Virus record (IMG/VR): IMGVR_UViG_3300042402_003577
Location: 1-64,000 of that record
Length of the DNA stretch: 64,000 nt
Source: a virus
Direction: 5' to 3' (one strand)
Part shown: in pieces, positions 25,418 through 35,342 of the stretch
Numbering within the stretch: position 1 is the first letter of the stretch
How the letters are laid out: the number at the start of each line of letters is the position of its first letter
The notes under the pieces: generated by a model
The model's input: the letters and a program-made list of their open reading frames with translations, nothing else
Told to the model about the DNA's origin: nothing
The model's database searches: none
Program-made: the position numbers and the translations under genes

Positions 25418-28135
25418 TTAAATTTCATCTAGCCATCCACCGCTAGTTTTTTTCTGGGATGATATGTAACCAAAATATTTTCTTTGTTTGTCTGTTGTAA
25501 AACTCTTATCGTGCAACATTTTTTTAGCCTTAGTAGGAGTTAATCCTCCTTTACCAAATTCTTGTATATCTTCATACATATAATCAATCATACCTCCGTC
25601 TTGGAATCCTATTCCAGACAAGCTACTCATAATATTTCCAAATCCTTTCATACCTGTTGCCCCTCCTTTCATATTACCCATCATTCCTTTTAAGCCTCCC
25701 ATATTTTTAGCCATTCCTACTCCGCCTTTAATGTTTCCAAATAAACCTGAAGCAGTATCCATCATATTACCAAAATCTTGCGAAGCATTAACCATTCTAT
25801 TACCTGAAATATATCCTGATTTATCATAATTAGATAAAGCATCTTTTGCTTGAAAAGTTCCAACTGTACTACCTACTCCTTCTCCTACATCTCCTATACC
25901 TTGGCCAACCATTCCTATATTTCCTGTAGCAACTCCGCCAATAACTTTTGCGGCACCACTTGTTACATTACCTACACCTCTACCCACAGTATAGCCACCC
26001 GTTCTAGTTAAGAATGAATCTCCTACAATATCTTTTGTAACATCTCCTAAAATTGGAACTGTACTCATAATACCTAAATAAGCACCAACAGGTTCTTTTA
26101 AAAAGTTAAATGCACCCCAATCTACTTTATCATCTTGAAAAGATTGTCTATCTTTTCTTACTTTTGTATTTAAAAAATCGTTTGCATTGGCAGCCTGTAA
26201 ATCAGCTAAAGAAGCTCTATTACTACTAGCGTTAAATACTCTAGGAGAATTATTTACATTACCATAACTATCTCCATATATTCCAGCCAATCCTCCTCCA
26301 TATTGATATTTTCCAATTCTACCCCCATTCATATTCACTAAATCATTTAGATTAACTCCCATATCATAAGGAGTAGTATCGTCAGTAAAATGCACTCTAG
26401 GAACTGGATTATAGTTTTCGTGAAATACATTACTTTTATGAATATATTCAGGGTCCCCTACTGGTAACATATCCATACTTCCACCATCTTGATATTTACT
26501 TAAATATCCTCCATTTTTTTGACTTAATAAAGACATTCCTTGTAAAATACCTTTACTTCCTGCTCCCCCTGGCAGTCCTCCAAAAACTTGACCAGTTCCA
26601 TCTCCACTCATTCCTCCAGATATTCTACCAGCTATTGATTCTAAATCTGTATCAAAAAGATTTGAACCAGTTTTACCCTCTGCAAAATTTAAAAGTTTAT
26701 TATAATCAAACATCTTTTTAGCGTCATCACTCAAACCCTCATAGCCTGTCTTAGGCATACCCATATTGCTCATCAACCCTGTTATCTGGTTAACACCTTG
26801 ATTTACAGAACCTAATATATTATTAATTCCTGAAAATACACTTGGTTGGTTAATTTGTTCTTCCATGTTTTCAATAGTATCAGGCATAACAGATCTAAAG
26901 TAACTGTTATCTTGATACAATTCAGGACCTACACCAAAGCCTTTATAACCTTCTTGATAATCAAGGTAGCCTCCTGCTGGATATTTTTTAAATTTATTTT
27001 TCATATCATTATATATTAATCCCCCGTCTTCTTTTTTGTGATTATAATCTATTCTTTCAGATGAAGTTTTTTCTCTTTTAAATTTTGCTTTTTCTGCACT
27101 GCTTAATTCCGATGCAGTTTTAGGGGTATCACTACTTATTCTTTTAGAAGGTCTACAAGCTGGGTACCCTTTTCTTTTTTCTCCTTTTTGTCTGCCACAT
27201 TCCTTACCTGTTTTAACGTCTATCCACTTTTCAGCAAACCATCTATCTAATCCTCCATGTTTTCCCCCATCTTTCATTATAGGTATTTCTGTTACTTGGT
27301 CTACAGAAAAGTTGTCATTTACTTCTCCCCCCATTTCAAATTTTTTTAAAAGTGGAGCTGGTCCCCAAGATTTTAACTCTATATCACTATAAACAGGTAC
27401 AGGATCTTTAGAGTTATACATAGTATTTAAATATTTTACATATTCTGGATTTTGGTTTAATACATTATCCCTTAAATCCATTACTTGCTTTCCATACAAA
27501 GGATTTTTTTTCATGTTTATTCCTGTACTTGGAACAGGTACTCCATAAATTTTTTTCATTTTAAACCCATGATAACCTTGTTCTGTACTAGGCTTTACTA
27601 CTCCAAGGCCGTTGTATACTTGCAACCTAGTGGCATCATCTTTTATACCTAACCTATCTGCTTCCTTCATTTTAGTTATATAAGCATTAGTTAATGCCTC
27701 TAAATCACTTCTTGAAGTTAAATCTTCTAATACATGACCAAGATTTTCATCCTCTTTCCCAAACTTAGTTTCTTGAAAAGCTATAGCTGCTAAATTTTTA
27801 ACATCTTCTATTGGCAGTTTTTTTCTTTTAGCAGATTCTATTATTCCTTTTAAAACTTCTAAATCATATTCTCCAGACGTTATGTCAACATTTGGCCTTA
27901 TTGGCTGCCCACTTGTAGCTAAAACTTTTCTTTTGTCTTCAATTTTAAATGTTTTAGGGCTGCTTTTTGCAGGGGTAGATTTAGGTTTTGGTTTATTAAT
28001 TGTTTCAGTAAAAAACTCTTTTATTGCATCAACAATCCCTCCATCAGCATATTCACTAATAGAAAATTCCTCAGAGTAGTTATCTAACCACCCTGAAGAA
28101 TTAGTTTTATTAAGATTAGCCTTCTTTTTAGCCAT
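25418..28135 (-). CDS. Modular virion protein with lysozyme-like and DUF5872-like domains (905 aa)
   Basis: A 905-aa protein; its ATG overlaps the muzzle gene stop by one base (TAATG). Residues about 80-220 resemble a lysozyme-like hydrolase: IAAxAFQETKFG-type helix with a candidate catalytic Glu (AAIAFQETKFG), then LQVYNGLG. Around 290-370 GLDRWFAEKWIDVKTGKECG, PACRPSKR and SDTPKT match a conserved module (DUF5872 as I recall it). The C-terminus ends with LTPTKAKKMLHDKSF and DKQRKYFGYI, a short module seen in many phage proteins. Modules are separated by linkers such as EYADGGIV, FEMGGEV and KYQDGGS. A Gly-rich hydrophobic stretch lies near 700-870. It is likely a virion component that locally opens peptidoglycan during ejection; this is inference. 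Confidence 0.75.
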   Translation of the reverse strand: MAKKKANLNKTNSSGWLDNYSEEFSISEYADGGIVDAIKEFFTETINKPKPKSTPAKSSPKTFKIEDKRKVLATSGQPIRPNVDITSGEYDLEVLKGIIESAKRKKLPIEDVKNLAAIAFQETKFGKEDENLGHVLEDLTSRSDLEALTNAYITKMKEADRLGIKDDATRLQVYNGLGVVKPSTEQGYHGFKMKKIYGVPVPSTGINMKKNPLYGKQVMDLRDNVLNQNPEYVKYLNTMYNSKDPVPVYSDIELKSWGPAPLLKKFEMGGEVNDNFSVDQVTEIPIMKDGGKHGGLDRWFAEKWIDVKTGKECGRQKGEKRKGYPACRPSKRISSDTPKTASELSSAEKAKFKREKTSSERIDYNHKKEDGGLIYNDMKNKFKKYPAGGYLDYQEGYKGFGVGPELYQDNSYFRSVMPDTIENMEEQINQPSVFSGINNILGSVNQGVNQITGLMSNMGMPKTGYEGLSDDAKKMFDYNKLLNFAEGKTGSNLFDTDLESIAGRISGGMSGDGTGQVFGGLPGGAGSKGILQGMSLLSQKNGGYLSKYQDGGSMDMLPVGDPEYIHKSNVFHENYNPVPRVHFTDDTTPYDMGVNLNDLVNMNGGRIGKYQYGGGLAGIYGDSYGNVNNSPRVFNASSNRASLADLQAANANDFLNTKVRKDRQSFQDDKVDWGAFNFLKEPVGAYLGIMSTVPILGDVTKDIVGDSFLTRTGGYTVGRGVGNVTSGAAKVIGGVATGNIGMVGQGIGDVGEGVGSTVGTFQAKDALSNYDKSGYISGNRMVNASQDFGNMMDTASGLFGNIKGGVGMAKNMGGLKGMMGNMKGGATGMKGFGNIMSSLSGIGFQDGGMIDYMYEDIQEFGKGGLTPTKAKKMLHDKSFTTDKQRKYFGYISSQKKTSGGWLDEI

Positions 28136-31100
28136 TAACGCATGGATATGTTATAGTTAAGGACTGTAAATTTAAGTATAAATTTTAAATTTTCTAAATC
28201 TTTATTATCTATATTGACTCTATAGTTAAAGAAATTATTCTCAAGCCTATCTACTTGGGTCCAATCCTTAGCAAAACTTACATTAGCATTAGGGACTGGG
28301 AAAATATCTCCATCCACAAAATTAATAGTATCATCTAATACATAATTAGCTAAATTATTGCAATATACAATACCATTTATTATACTGTGAGGCTCATTGC
28401 TTAGTACAACATTTTTCATATAATCCTTATCAATAGGAGTTTTTAAGAAAATTTCTCCACTATGTTGTCTACTAGTCCAAACCTGTAAGCTTGTAGGCAC
28501 TTCATTGGTAATTAATAGCTGTCCGTTAACATTTTTATATGCATCTATTTTCATACCAACATTGTTAAGGGTTGTGTACAATAATGGATGATAAGTGAAC
28601 ACCCCGTCAACTAAAGAAGGGTAATTAACTCCATAAAATTTTCTATAAGAATTAAAGTTATCTTCATGTATATAAAGATTATAATTGTCATCTTGGGTAA
28701 AGAAAGTGTCTCTATTCTGAATATATGCCATTGGTAAATACGAATGGAAAGAATAAAAGGCCTTATCTTCTGGATAATAACTGAGGGTAAACCCGTTTGT
28801 TTTATCTGTTAGTAAAACTCTCCTATGTCTATAATCATATCCAAAATAAATTTCCACTGTAGATAAATCTGGATTTGATTGAGGTATAATAGGTAAGTTA
28901 GTGTTTGTAGAAGCCCCATAAGAATTAAAATAATTATTCCATTGATCCTTAAAGAAACTGTTCATACCATAAGTAGAAATTGCATCTAATTTTCCGCCAG
29001 ACATTAGATTTAATGTTTGGTTTTTTAAGTCTGCAAAGAAATATCCAGTATTATTTTGAAACCTAAACCTTTTATCTTGCAATCCCATATAGCCTTCATT
29101 AGAAGCAAATAACTCCAATTGTTGAGCACTTAGAAAATCATTTGTACCTAAATACACTAGACTATTATCTGCCTGTAATTTTGACTCAAGAGTCAATAGT
29201 CTCCAAATATTATCTGTAGTATGTGCATATAAAATTTGACTCTCTTTAAATAAGTTTGTTATTTTTCCTTCTTTATGAGGAAGAGTTACAAAACTATTTT
29301 TAAGGAACTTACTGTAATTTAATCTTCCCACTGCTTCATTATCAGCGACTGATATAGCTATTCGGTTGTCATATTCTGCATCACAATCACAAGTTTTATA
29401 ATCTTTATTTATAGGTTTAAAGAAATTAAATCTCATTCCATTTAACTCATTGTAATCGTTATTTAGATTTATTTTATTATCATGGAAGTTTTTATAAGCA
29501 TCATTATATTCTACCTCATCATAATTAGTTGAGGTACAATTATCGTTTTGATCTCTACAAATCAACTCGTAAAAATAAGTATTTAAGAAGCAGTCTTCCG
29601 CATATTCATTTTTTCTATTAGAAAATAAATAGTATTTACCATTAGATAATTTAGGGTAGTACACTTCATTAAAGTTAGGTCCTTCATATCTTAAATCTAA
29701 GTTTACATCTGACTCTGTAACAGTATTTATTAAAGTTACATTTGCTTTTTGAGCAAGATATAAATTTAATAAATAAGAGTCTTTATTTCTTCCTATTATT
29801 GATTGAATTGTATATGTAGGGTCTCCTCTATCCATCCAAGCAGCACTATTATCATCTATATAAGAATCTTCTAGCATACCCGTTACCCCTGTTCTTACAA
29901 AAGAAAAAGTATTAATATAACTATCACCATAAAACCCTGTCAAAGTACTTTGACCCGCACATCCTTTTAATCCTGTATCAATAAAAAACATTTCCTCAAT
30001 ACTTCCATATTGTCTTGATAAATTATTTTTTATAGATCCATAATAAATATAACCAATGTTACATTCATCTAATATTCCTGGCGCAGTGGTATTATCCAAA
30101 TAATCATCAAAATAAGAAACCCCTGATGGAACAAAAGGAGCAGTAGCTGTAACAAAAACATCCGAACTACCTACAGTAAGAGGGGGCCCTCCAGTTCTAG
30201 TTAAAGTAGTGCTATTAGTAACAATAAATGTATTTGAATTAGATATTACTGATGGAACAGTAGAATTACTTACAATAATTGTAGTACCTACAGGATAGTT
30301 GTTGGTGTAACTAACTAAAGTTGTTGAAGTTGCTGTAAATGTTTGTTCTGCTGCATAGTTAGGTATTTTTTGCAACCATAAAAAATTAAATATAGATCCT
30401 ATTGATGAAACAGGAAAAGTACCTGAGTTTATTTTTGTAAGTTCTACAAATTGTTGTGGAGGAAACCCAGAAATAGGGCCAAGATTTGTAACTTCAAACT
30501 CATCTCCTGGTAATAAAGGAGAAAAGACTCCTGGGCTATAAACAAAATATTTTTCATTTAAAATATAATTACCTGGAGATTGAGCATTAAGTCTTATTTT
30601 ATTACCAGATATTATATTATAACTAATTACTGAAAACCAATCAAATGGAAGAGAACTTCCTCCTGCGCCCGTATAACATTTCTTACTACTTGTATCTGAG
30701 TTGAAAAATTCTAAGTTTTTATTAAAAGACAAATCTGACTTTAATTGATAATCTAAATAAACCCCGCTCTCTCTGTAAAAATTAACTAAAGAATATTCAG
30801 AGTTTAATATCTTATTTAAGATTACATTATCATTTACATAAGAGTAATTGTCTATACAAATATTTTTAAAGTTATACTTTAAAGATCTATTTTTATAACC
30901 ATTAGTTCTATCAATAGATCCGTCTGTATTTTGCACATAACCATAATCATAAAAGTTATATATTTGAACTGCAGCAGATCTCAGTCTACCGTCTTTATCT
31001 TTAAAGGTAGAAGGGTCTATTACTGGTTCCCCACTATTAGAATTTGTAGTATTTACCCCATTTATAGAGTCTATATAATATCCTACGGTATTGTATTGTT

Positions 31101-33138
31101 GCTCTATCTTAACATAGTTTACGTTTAATCCTTGTTGAGCAAACATAGTATTTCCCCCATAAAACATAATACCATTATCATAATGTGTACCATATCCACA
31201 ATTTTTAACAAAATCTTGAATAGGGCTGGAAGTTTCTATAGTCTTATCTCTAAGATTTGAAAAATAATCCCATTTAGCTGCGGCATTAACATTATGTTTA
31301 GGGTATATAAAATCTTGTCCATTAAGATTGTTTTTGAACATTTCAACAAACCAACCTTTATCTTGTACTGATTTATTAAAAGTATCTCTTCTTACATATA
31401 CTACTCTATATCCTGTAACTTTAACTCCTCCCGTTTCTTCTAAAGTAGGCATTACTACCCCTTCTAATTTTATACCTAAAGGATAAATCTCTAAACTATC
31501 ATATTTACTATCATATCTATTTTTATTGTCCTCAATAGCAAAATCATCTGTAATATTATTATGAAAAGGCTCAATAGTTGAGTCTGGCATTTTAAATAAA
31601 GTAATATTTTTTCCTGTAACTTTTTTAGTAATAGGATCAATATCTACAGGATACATATATCCACTTTGTTGTTCTGGGTTTCCTGCACATCTAGGTATAA
31701 CAGGGTATTTTTCTTCTGACTCAAAGTATCCTAAATATCCTTCAGATCTAATATTGTTAGAATCATTATCAATCGTTCCTGAACAAAAATCTGTCACACT
31801 AAGATCTCCTGCAAATTCATTATATGCAGTTCTTTTTGCTGTATTAACCTCTTTCCAATATTTTCTATCATCTGTACAACAAAGAACAGTATCATTAGTT
31901 TGAGGGTTTTCTATATTCCAGTCGGGAAAAGGAGTATATTTTTTATTAATCAAAGGAAAGACTGGAGATTCTGACATATCTTCAAATTCCAATACAATTC
32001 CTATCATATAATTTTCATCCCTCATCCAAGATTTGTGATGAATAACATGCTCAGGGTTTTTATATCCTTTTGTTCTACTTAAATTTATTCTTCCTGTAAC
32101 GTATTTTACAGATATATCATTAGCATAAGGCTGGTAATCAACATTTTTAATTCCTCTTACTCCTGCAATTAAAAGTTTGTTATTATAAATCAAACCATGT
32201 TTTGCTGATACATAAAAAGCTCTTTTATTTAAAACTTCTGCCAAATCTACAGTTTCAGTAAAAGTAATATCTCCCCCGTAAGTAACTGTAATATTTTGTG
32301 AGACAGGTTGCAGTCTTTTAAATATAAAAGAAGTAGATACACCATTAACTGTTTTTATGAACCCTACGTTCATATAAGGATATTTAGTATCTACATTTTC
32401 AAATAATAGTACAATACTTTTATTTAAAATTTTAGAAGGATTACCATCAATATATTGAAATGTACCTGAAACACTATCTTCTATTAAAGGAATATTCTCA
32501 TTAATAATATAATAGTTAGTAGTATTGCCATCAGTATCTTCATACTGAATAAAAGGTCTGTATACTCCTGCATCTACATTATATGCAGAGTTTTCAATAA
32601 AGCTTACATCTGCTAAATTAATGCAAGTTTCAGCAGTTTTAAATAACTCTAATTCTTCTATATTTCCAGAACCAGGCCCCTCTTTAAGATACTTAGTTAC
32701 ATTAATATTTCGCACTCTGTTTTTACCATCCCAAAAAATTAATACAATATCTTCACACTCTGTTTTTGTAAAAGAAACTGATTCTAAATAGATATTAAAA
32801 TCTAACCCTGGGTCCGAATACAAGAGAGTGTAAGTATTTAAATTAGGATCATACAATCCTATTTCATTTGTATGTAAAAATACTACAACTTGATTGAGTT
32901 GTTTAATTAGATTAGAATGTAAAACTTTCCCAGGCAACTTGAGTCTAAATGCGTTAGAATATTCTGTGGTGAGAAAATTTTCATCCCCTTCAGAAGATTC
33001 TTTCACCATATTCAAAGCTGCTCTATAGGTATCTGCAGGCTGTGCTTCTGGAGAGGCATCTACATTTATACCTTTAGTAAAGGTATAATTTTTTATATCT
33101 TGAAAACTTCTTGTTTTATTACTATTTTGCTCTGCCAT
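28135..33138 (-). CDS. Giant tail protein, crAss muzzle-like (1667 aa)
   Basis: A 1667-aa beta-rich protein with no membrane segments. The N-terminus (KNYTFTKGINVDASPEAQP, DTYRAALNMVKESSEGDEN, LTTEYSNAFRLKLPG) closely follows the pattern I know from the crAss-like tail muzzle protein and related tail-nozzle proteins: 'D-x-x-P...YR-x-A-x-N...EG...NE...LPG'. The repeating Asn/Tyr-rich strands fit a propeller or ring-forming tail tip. It lies directly after the ring/stabilisation protein gene, as in crAss-like genomes. Cys clusters near 420-480 and 1270-1300 may be disulfides or metal sites. It should form the tubular tail end through which DNA and cargo exit. Assignment by pattern and position. 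Confidence 0.8.
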   Translation of the reverse strand: MAEQNSNKTRSFQDIKNYTFTKGINVDASPEAQPADTYRAALNMVKESSEGDENFLTTEYSNAFRLKLPGKVLHSNLIKQLNQVVVFLHTNEIGLYDPNLNTYTLLYSDPGLDFNIYLESVSFTKTECEDIVLIFWDGKNRVRNINVTKYLKEGPGSGNIEELELFKTAETCINLADVSFIENSAYNVDAGVYRPFIQYEDTDGNTTNYYIINENIPLIEDSVSGTFQYIDGNPSKILNKSIVLLFENVDTKYPYMNVGFIKTVNGVSTSFIFKRLQPVSQNITVTYGGDITFTETVDLAEVLNKRAFYVSAKHGLIYNNKLLIAGVRGIKNVDYQPYANDISVKYVTGRINLSRTKGYKNPEHVIHHKSWMRDENYMIGIVLEFEDMSESPVFPLINKKYTPFPDWNIENPQTNDTVLCCTDDRKYWKEVNTAKRTAYNEFAGDLSVTDFCSGTIDNDSNNIRSEGYLGYFESEEKYPVIPRCAGNPEQQSGYMYPVDIDPITKKVTGKNITLFKMPDSTIEPFHNNITDDFAIEDNKNRYDSKYDSLEIYPLGIKLEGVVMPTLEETGGVKVTGYRVVYVRRDTFNKSVQDKGWFVEMFKNNLNGQDFIYPKHNVNAAAKWDYFSNLRDKTIETSSPIQDFVKNCGYGTHYDNGIMFYGGNTMFAQQGLNVNYVKIEQQYNTVGYYIDSINGVNTTNSNSGEPVIDPSTFKDKDGRLRSAAVQIYNFYDYGYVQNTDGSIDRTNGYKNRSLKYNFKNICIDNYSYVNDNVILNKILNSEYSLVNFYRESGVYLDYQLKSDLSFNKNLEFFNSDTSSKKCYTGAGGSSLPFDWFSVISYNIISGNKIRLNAQSPGNYILNEKYFVYSPGVFSPLLPGDEFEVTNLGPISGFPPQQFVELTKINSGTFPVSSIGSIFNFLWLQKIPNYAAEQTFTATSTTLVSYTNNYPVGTTIIVSNSTVPSVISNSNTFIVTNSTTLTRTGGPPLTVGSSDVFVTATAPFVPSGVSYFDDYLDNTTAPGILDECNIGYIYYGSIKNNLSRQYGSIEEMFFIDTGLKGCAGQSTLTGFYGDSYINTFSFVRTGVTGMLEDSYIDDNSAAWMDRGDPTYTIQSIIGRNKDSYLLNLYLAQKANVTLINTVTESDVNLDLRYEGPNFNEVYYPKLSNGKYYLFSNRKNEYAEDCFLNTYFYELICRDQNDNCTSTNYDEVEYNDAYKNFHDNKINLNNDYNELNGMRFNFFKPINKDYKTCDCDAEYDNRIAISVADNEAVGRLNYSKFLKNSFVTLPHKEGKITNLFKESQILYAHTTDNIWRLLTLESKLQADNSLVYLGTNDFLSAQQLELFASNEGYMGLQDKRFRFQNNTGYFFADLKNQTLNLMSGGKLDAISTYGMNSFFKDQWNNYFNSYGASTNTNLPIIPQSNPDLSTVEIYFGYDYRHRRVLLTDKTNGFTLSYYPEDKAFYSFHSYLPMAYIQNRDTFFTQDDNYNLYIHEDNFNSYRKFYGVNYPSLVDGVFTYHPLLYTTLNNVGMKIDAYKNVNGQLLITNEVPTSLQVWTSRQHSGEIFLKTPIDKDYMKNVVLSNEPHSIINGIVYCNNLANYVLDDTINFVDGDIFPVPNANVSFAKDWTQVDRLENNFFNYRVNIDNKDLENLKFILKFTVLNYNISMR

Positions 33139-33149
33139 AGCTTAACTTA

Positions 33150-34100
33150 TTAATATCTTGTAAAACCGTTATTTATTTTTTGTGATTTTCTCTGGTCTAA
33201 GCCATGATATTGATTAGGCACCAAAAATTGATTTGTAGCTTCACCCATAGCCCACATTTCTTCAAATGTTTGAGCATTCATGTCTTCTCTCGCTTTAATT
33301 TTCCATTTTGAATATTCTCTATCAGCTAGTTGGAAAAAGTTTAAATCAGCACCACTTCTGCTCTTTCTATATTGTATATAAGCAAACTTTCTTTCTAGTG
33401 CTGCAATTAAAGCATTTGTATAACTTCCCATATTTGGAACTAACGGAAGACCATCTTCTCCAATTGGTATTCCCAAATACCCAATTAATAAATCCGCTTC
33501 TTTAAAGTCTGTTATAATATATCCATTATCTATGGTAAAAAAATGTGAAGGGTGTAAATGAATCCCCAATTCTCTATAATTTAAAAGCGATACTTCATTT
33601 TTTTGAGGTTGTAATACTATCCATCTTCTTGGGTCCGTAGTGTACCATTGCGTAAAATCTTGTACTGTTGCAAACTTGAAACCTTTTGCTTGCTCTAGAT
33701 TATTGATAAATAAATATCCTGCAGTTTCTATATAGTTTTGTTCACAATTACAATGTTTATCTTCAGGGCATTTACAAACTCTTTTATACTCCCATGTACA
33801 GTTTTCATTACCTGGCTCTTGTCTAATGTACTCTGTCAAGAAAAAAGCTTCTTCTTGAGGTCGTATAGGTTGTGCCAATACATATAAAGACTGTCTAAAT
33901 CCGCAAGGAAGCTGTGCTTTGTAATTTCTTATTTTAAGCTTCTGTACTCGTTCTTTATATTGCTTATAAGTCCCAATATCGTTATAAGCATCTAAGATCC
34001 ACTCAGTGAGTAGATCTTCGTTAAAGTTTAATTCTGATACTGCAATTTGTTTCCAGTTTTCAATTACAGTGCTTATAGGTACTAATTCTATATTAATCAT
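33150..34100 (-). CDS. Tail ring / stabilisation protein (316 aa)
   Basis: A 316-aa protein that overlaps the preceding IHF-like gene by 8 bases. An N-terminal helical part (VIENWKQIAVSELNFNEDLLTEWILDA) precedes a beta-rich middle with a Cys cluster (CKCPEDKHCNCEQ, about 117-130), probably a metal or disulfide site, and a helical C-terminus. Placement between the IHF-like protein and the muzzle matches the tail-stabilisation/ring protein of crAss-like phages (functional counterpart of P22 gp4-type connectors). It should sit below the portal and bridge to the muzzle. Assigned from position and general pattern. Confidence 0.7.
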   Translation of the reverse strand: MINIELVPISTVIENWKQIAVSELNFNEDLLTEWILDAYNDIGTYKQYKERVQKLKIRNYKAQLPCGFRQSLYVLAQPIRPQEEAFFLTEYIRQEPGNENCTWEYKRVCKCPEDKHCNCEQNYIETAGYLFINNLEQAKGFKFATVQDFTQWYTTDPRRWIVLQPQKNEVSLLNYRELGIHLHPSHFFTIDNGYIITDFKEADLLIGYLGIPIGEDGLPLVPNMGSYTNALIAALERKFAYIQYRKSRSGADLNFFQLADREYSKWKIKAREDMNAQTFEEMWAMGEATNQFLVPNQYHGLDQRKSQKINNGFTRY

Positions 34101-34476
34101 CGTTTATTATTTTTTTAGCTAATTCTCTATTTAAAAATCTATATGGTTTAAAGCTATAATACTTTGTTCTTATGCTTTTTCCCCAAGATATTTTATATCT
34201 AACTCTATTTGAATGAAAATTTGTATAGTAGATAGTTTTACCTAATTTTTTTGTCATTCCAAAATCTACTAATTTCTTATCAGATTTATAAGCAGTTAAA
34301 TAAAATATCCCCAATCCAGAAAGACTCACTCTGTTTCTATAGATGAGTCTTTGTCCAGCAACTTTAAATATTTCTTCTACAACTCTTTTATATGTTTGCT
34401 TATCCTCAAATTTGCTATCCTTTGCCGCTTGAGTTAGAGAATAAAAAGGTTTTGGTTTATTACTTACCCTTCGCAT
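34093..34476 (-). CDS. IHF-like DNA-binding-fold protein of the tail module
   Basis: A 127-aa basic protein. The pattern FKVAGQRLIYRNRVSLSGLGIFYLTAYK followed by a strand and N-x-HSNRVRYKISW, then NRELAKKI at the C-terminus, matches the IHF/HU-fold subunit encoded in the tail gene block of crAss-like phages (helical N-terminus, beta-arm, 'LGxF' turn). IHF proteins bend DNA; in crAss-like virions the homologue is thought to be part of the tail or connector. It overlaps the upstream gene by 17 bases and the downstream gene by 8 bases, suggesting coupled translation. The fold call is by pattern and context. Confidence 0.65.
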   Translation of the reverse strand: MRRVSNKPKPFYSLTQAAKDSKFEDKQTYKRVVEEIFKVAGQRLIYRNRVSLSGLGIFYLTAYKSDKKLVDFGMTKKLGKTIYYTNFHSNRVRYKISWGKSIRTKYYSFKPYRFLNRELAKKIINDD

Positions 34477-35131
34477 TATTTAAAGTATCGTCAGTTGTAC
34501 TATCATTTGTAACATCCTTCTTAAAGTAAGGATATACTTTCATTATCATTTCATTCATAATAGAATACATAGTTGTAACTAGTCTGCTATCTAAAGGAAA
34601 CTCTGTGTCTAATAAATCACAAACTGGGCCACATGTAGCTTTAATTACTTCGTCATCATAAAATAATCCTTCAATTTTTATCCATTTAGGACTATTTAAA
34701 TCTGGTACAAATAAATAGTTGTTTTTAATCAAATATTTAAAATCACTTTCTTCAATAAAAGAATATCTTTTAAATGAGTTAGAAGACTCCGATAGTATTC
34801 TATTGTAAGTATCTCCCCTATCATTATACACTTTGTTAATCATGTTATTGATAGTTTCAGGTATAGGGTTTTTTGATTTCAACCACTTGCATCCTGAAGG
34901 AAGCTTTTCACAACATTCGTTAGTATCTGCTAATTGAAGCTCAACACATTCTAAAGTTTGTAAAGCTAAATTATAATTAAACCTAGGGTCATTTAATCTA
35001 TCATATATTAATCTAGCTCTAGCTAATTTCATTAAATGATAGATATATTTTGTAGGAAAATCTGTGTCATCTGTAGGAAGACCATGATCTATAGGCACCC
35101 TATACCCACTTATAATTTCTCTTATTGTCAT
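34460..35131 (-). CDS. Ring/connector protein candidate (223 aa)
   Basis: A 223-aa mostly helical protein. The start (MTIREIISGYRVP) is followed by a helical pair (KYIYHLMKLARARLIYDRL), a Cys-containing loop (ECCEKLPSGCKWL), and later a second Cys pair (CGPVCDLL). No catalytic motif. Position before the IHF-like and stabilisation genes, with overlapping coding ends, makes it a virion ring/connector protein by analogy with crAss-like phages. Sequence alone would only support a helical structural protein. Confidence 0.6.
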   Translation of the reverse strand: MTIREIISGYRVPIDHGLPTDDTDFPTKYIYHLMKLARARLIYDRLNDPRFNYNLALQTLECVELQLADTNECCEKLPSGCKWLKSKNPIPETINNMINKVYNDRGDTYNRILSESSNSFKRYSFIEESDFKYLIKNNYLFVPDLNSPKWIKIEGLFYDDEVIKATCGPVCDLLDTEFPLDSRLVTTMYSIMNEMIMKVYPYFKKDVTNDSTTDDTLNNAKGK

Positions 35132-35143
35132 AATGTTTTATTT

Positions 35144-35338
35144 TTAATTATACTGTGCTTCTAGCCAATTTGTATAACTTGTTAAAAAAATTTGATAAGG
35201 CATATTTCTAAATTTGCATAAAGGGTGAGAAATAAAATACCTATAAATTTCTACTAAACTTATAGTGTTTTCTCCCATATCAACATTGACTTGGTTATTA
35301 TTTATATTTCCTCCTGTAGAATAAAAAAAAGTTCTCAT
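35144..35338 (-). CDS. Small unknown protein in the tail block (64 aa)
   Basis: A 64-aa protein, ATG at 35338, four bases after the TAG of the metallophosphoesterase gene. It has an Asn-rich N-terminus and an aromatic-rich helix (ISLVEIYRYFISH, then NWLEAQYN). No signal peptide or motif. The codon pattern and tight packing between two tail-block genes support it as real. It may be a small adaptor of the connector; I assign no function. Confidence 0.6.
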   Translation of the reverse strand: MRTFFYSTGGNINNNQVNVDMGENTISLVEIYRYFISHPLCKFRNMPYQIFLTSYTNWLEAQYN

Positions 35339-35342
35339 ACTA

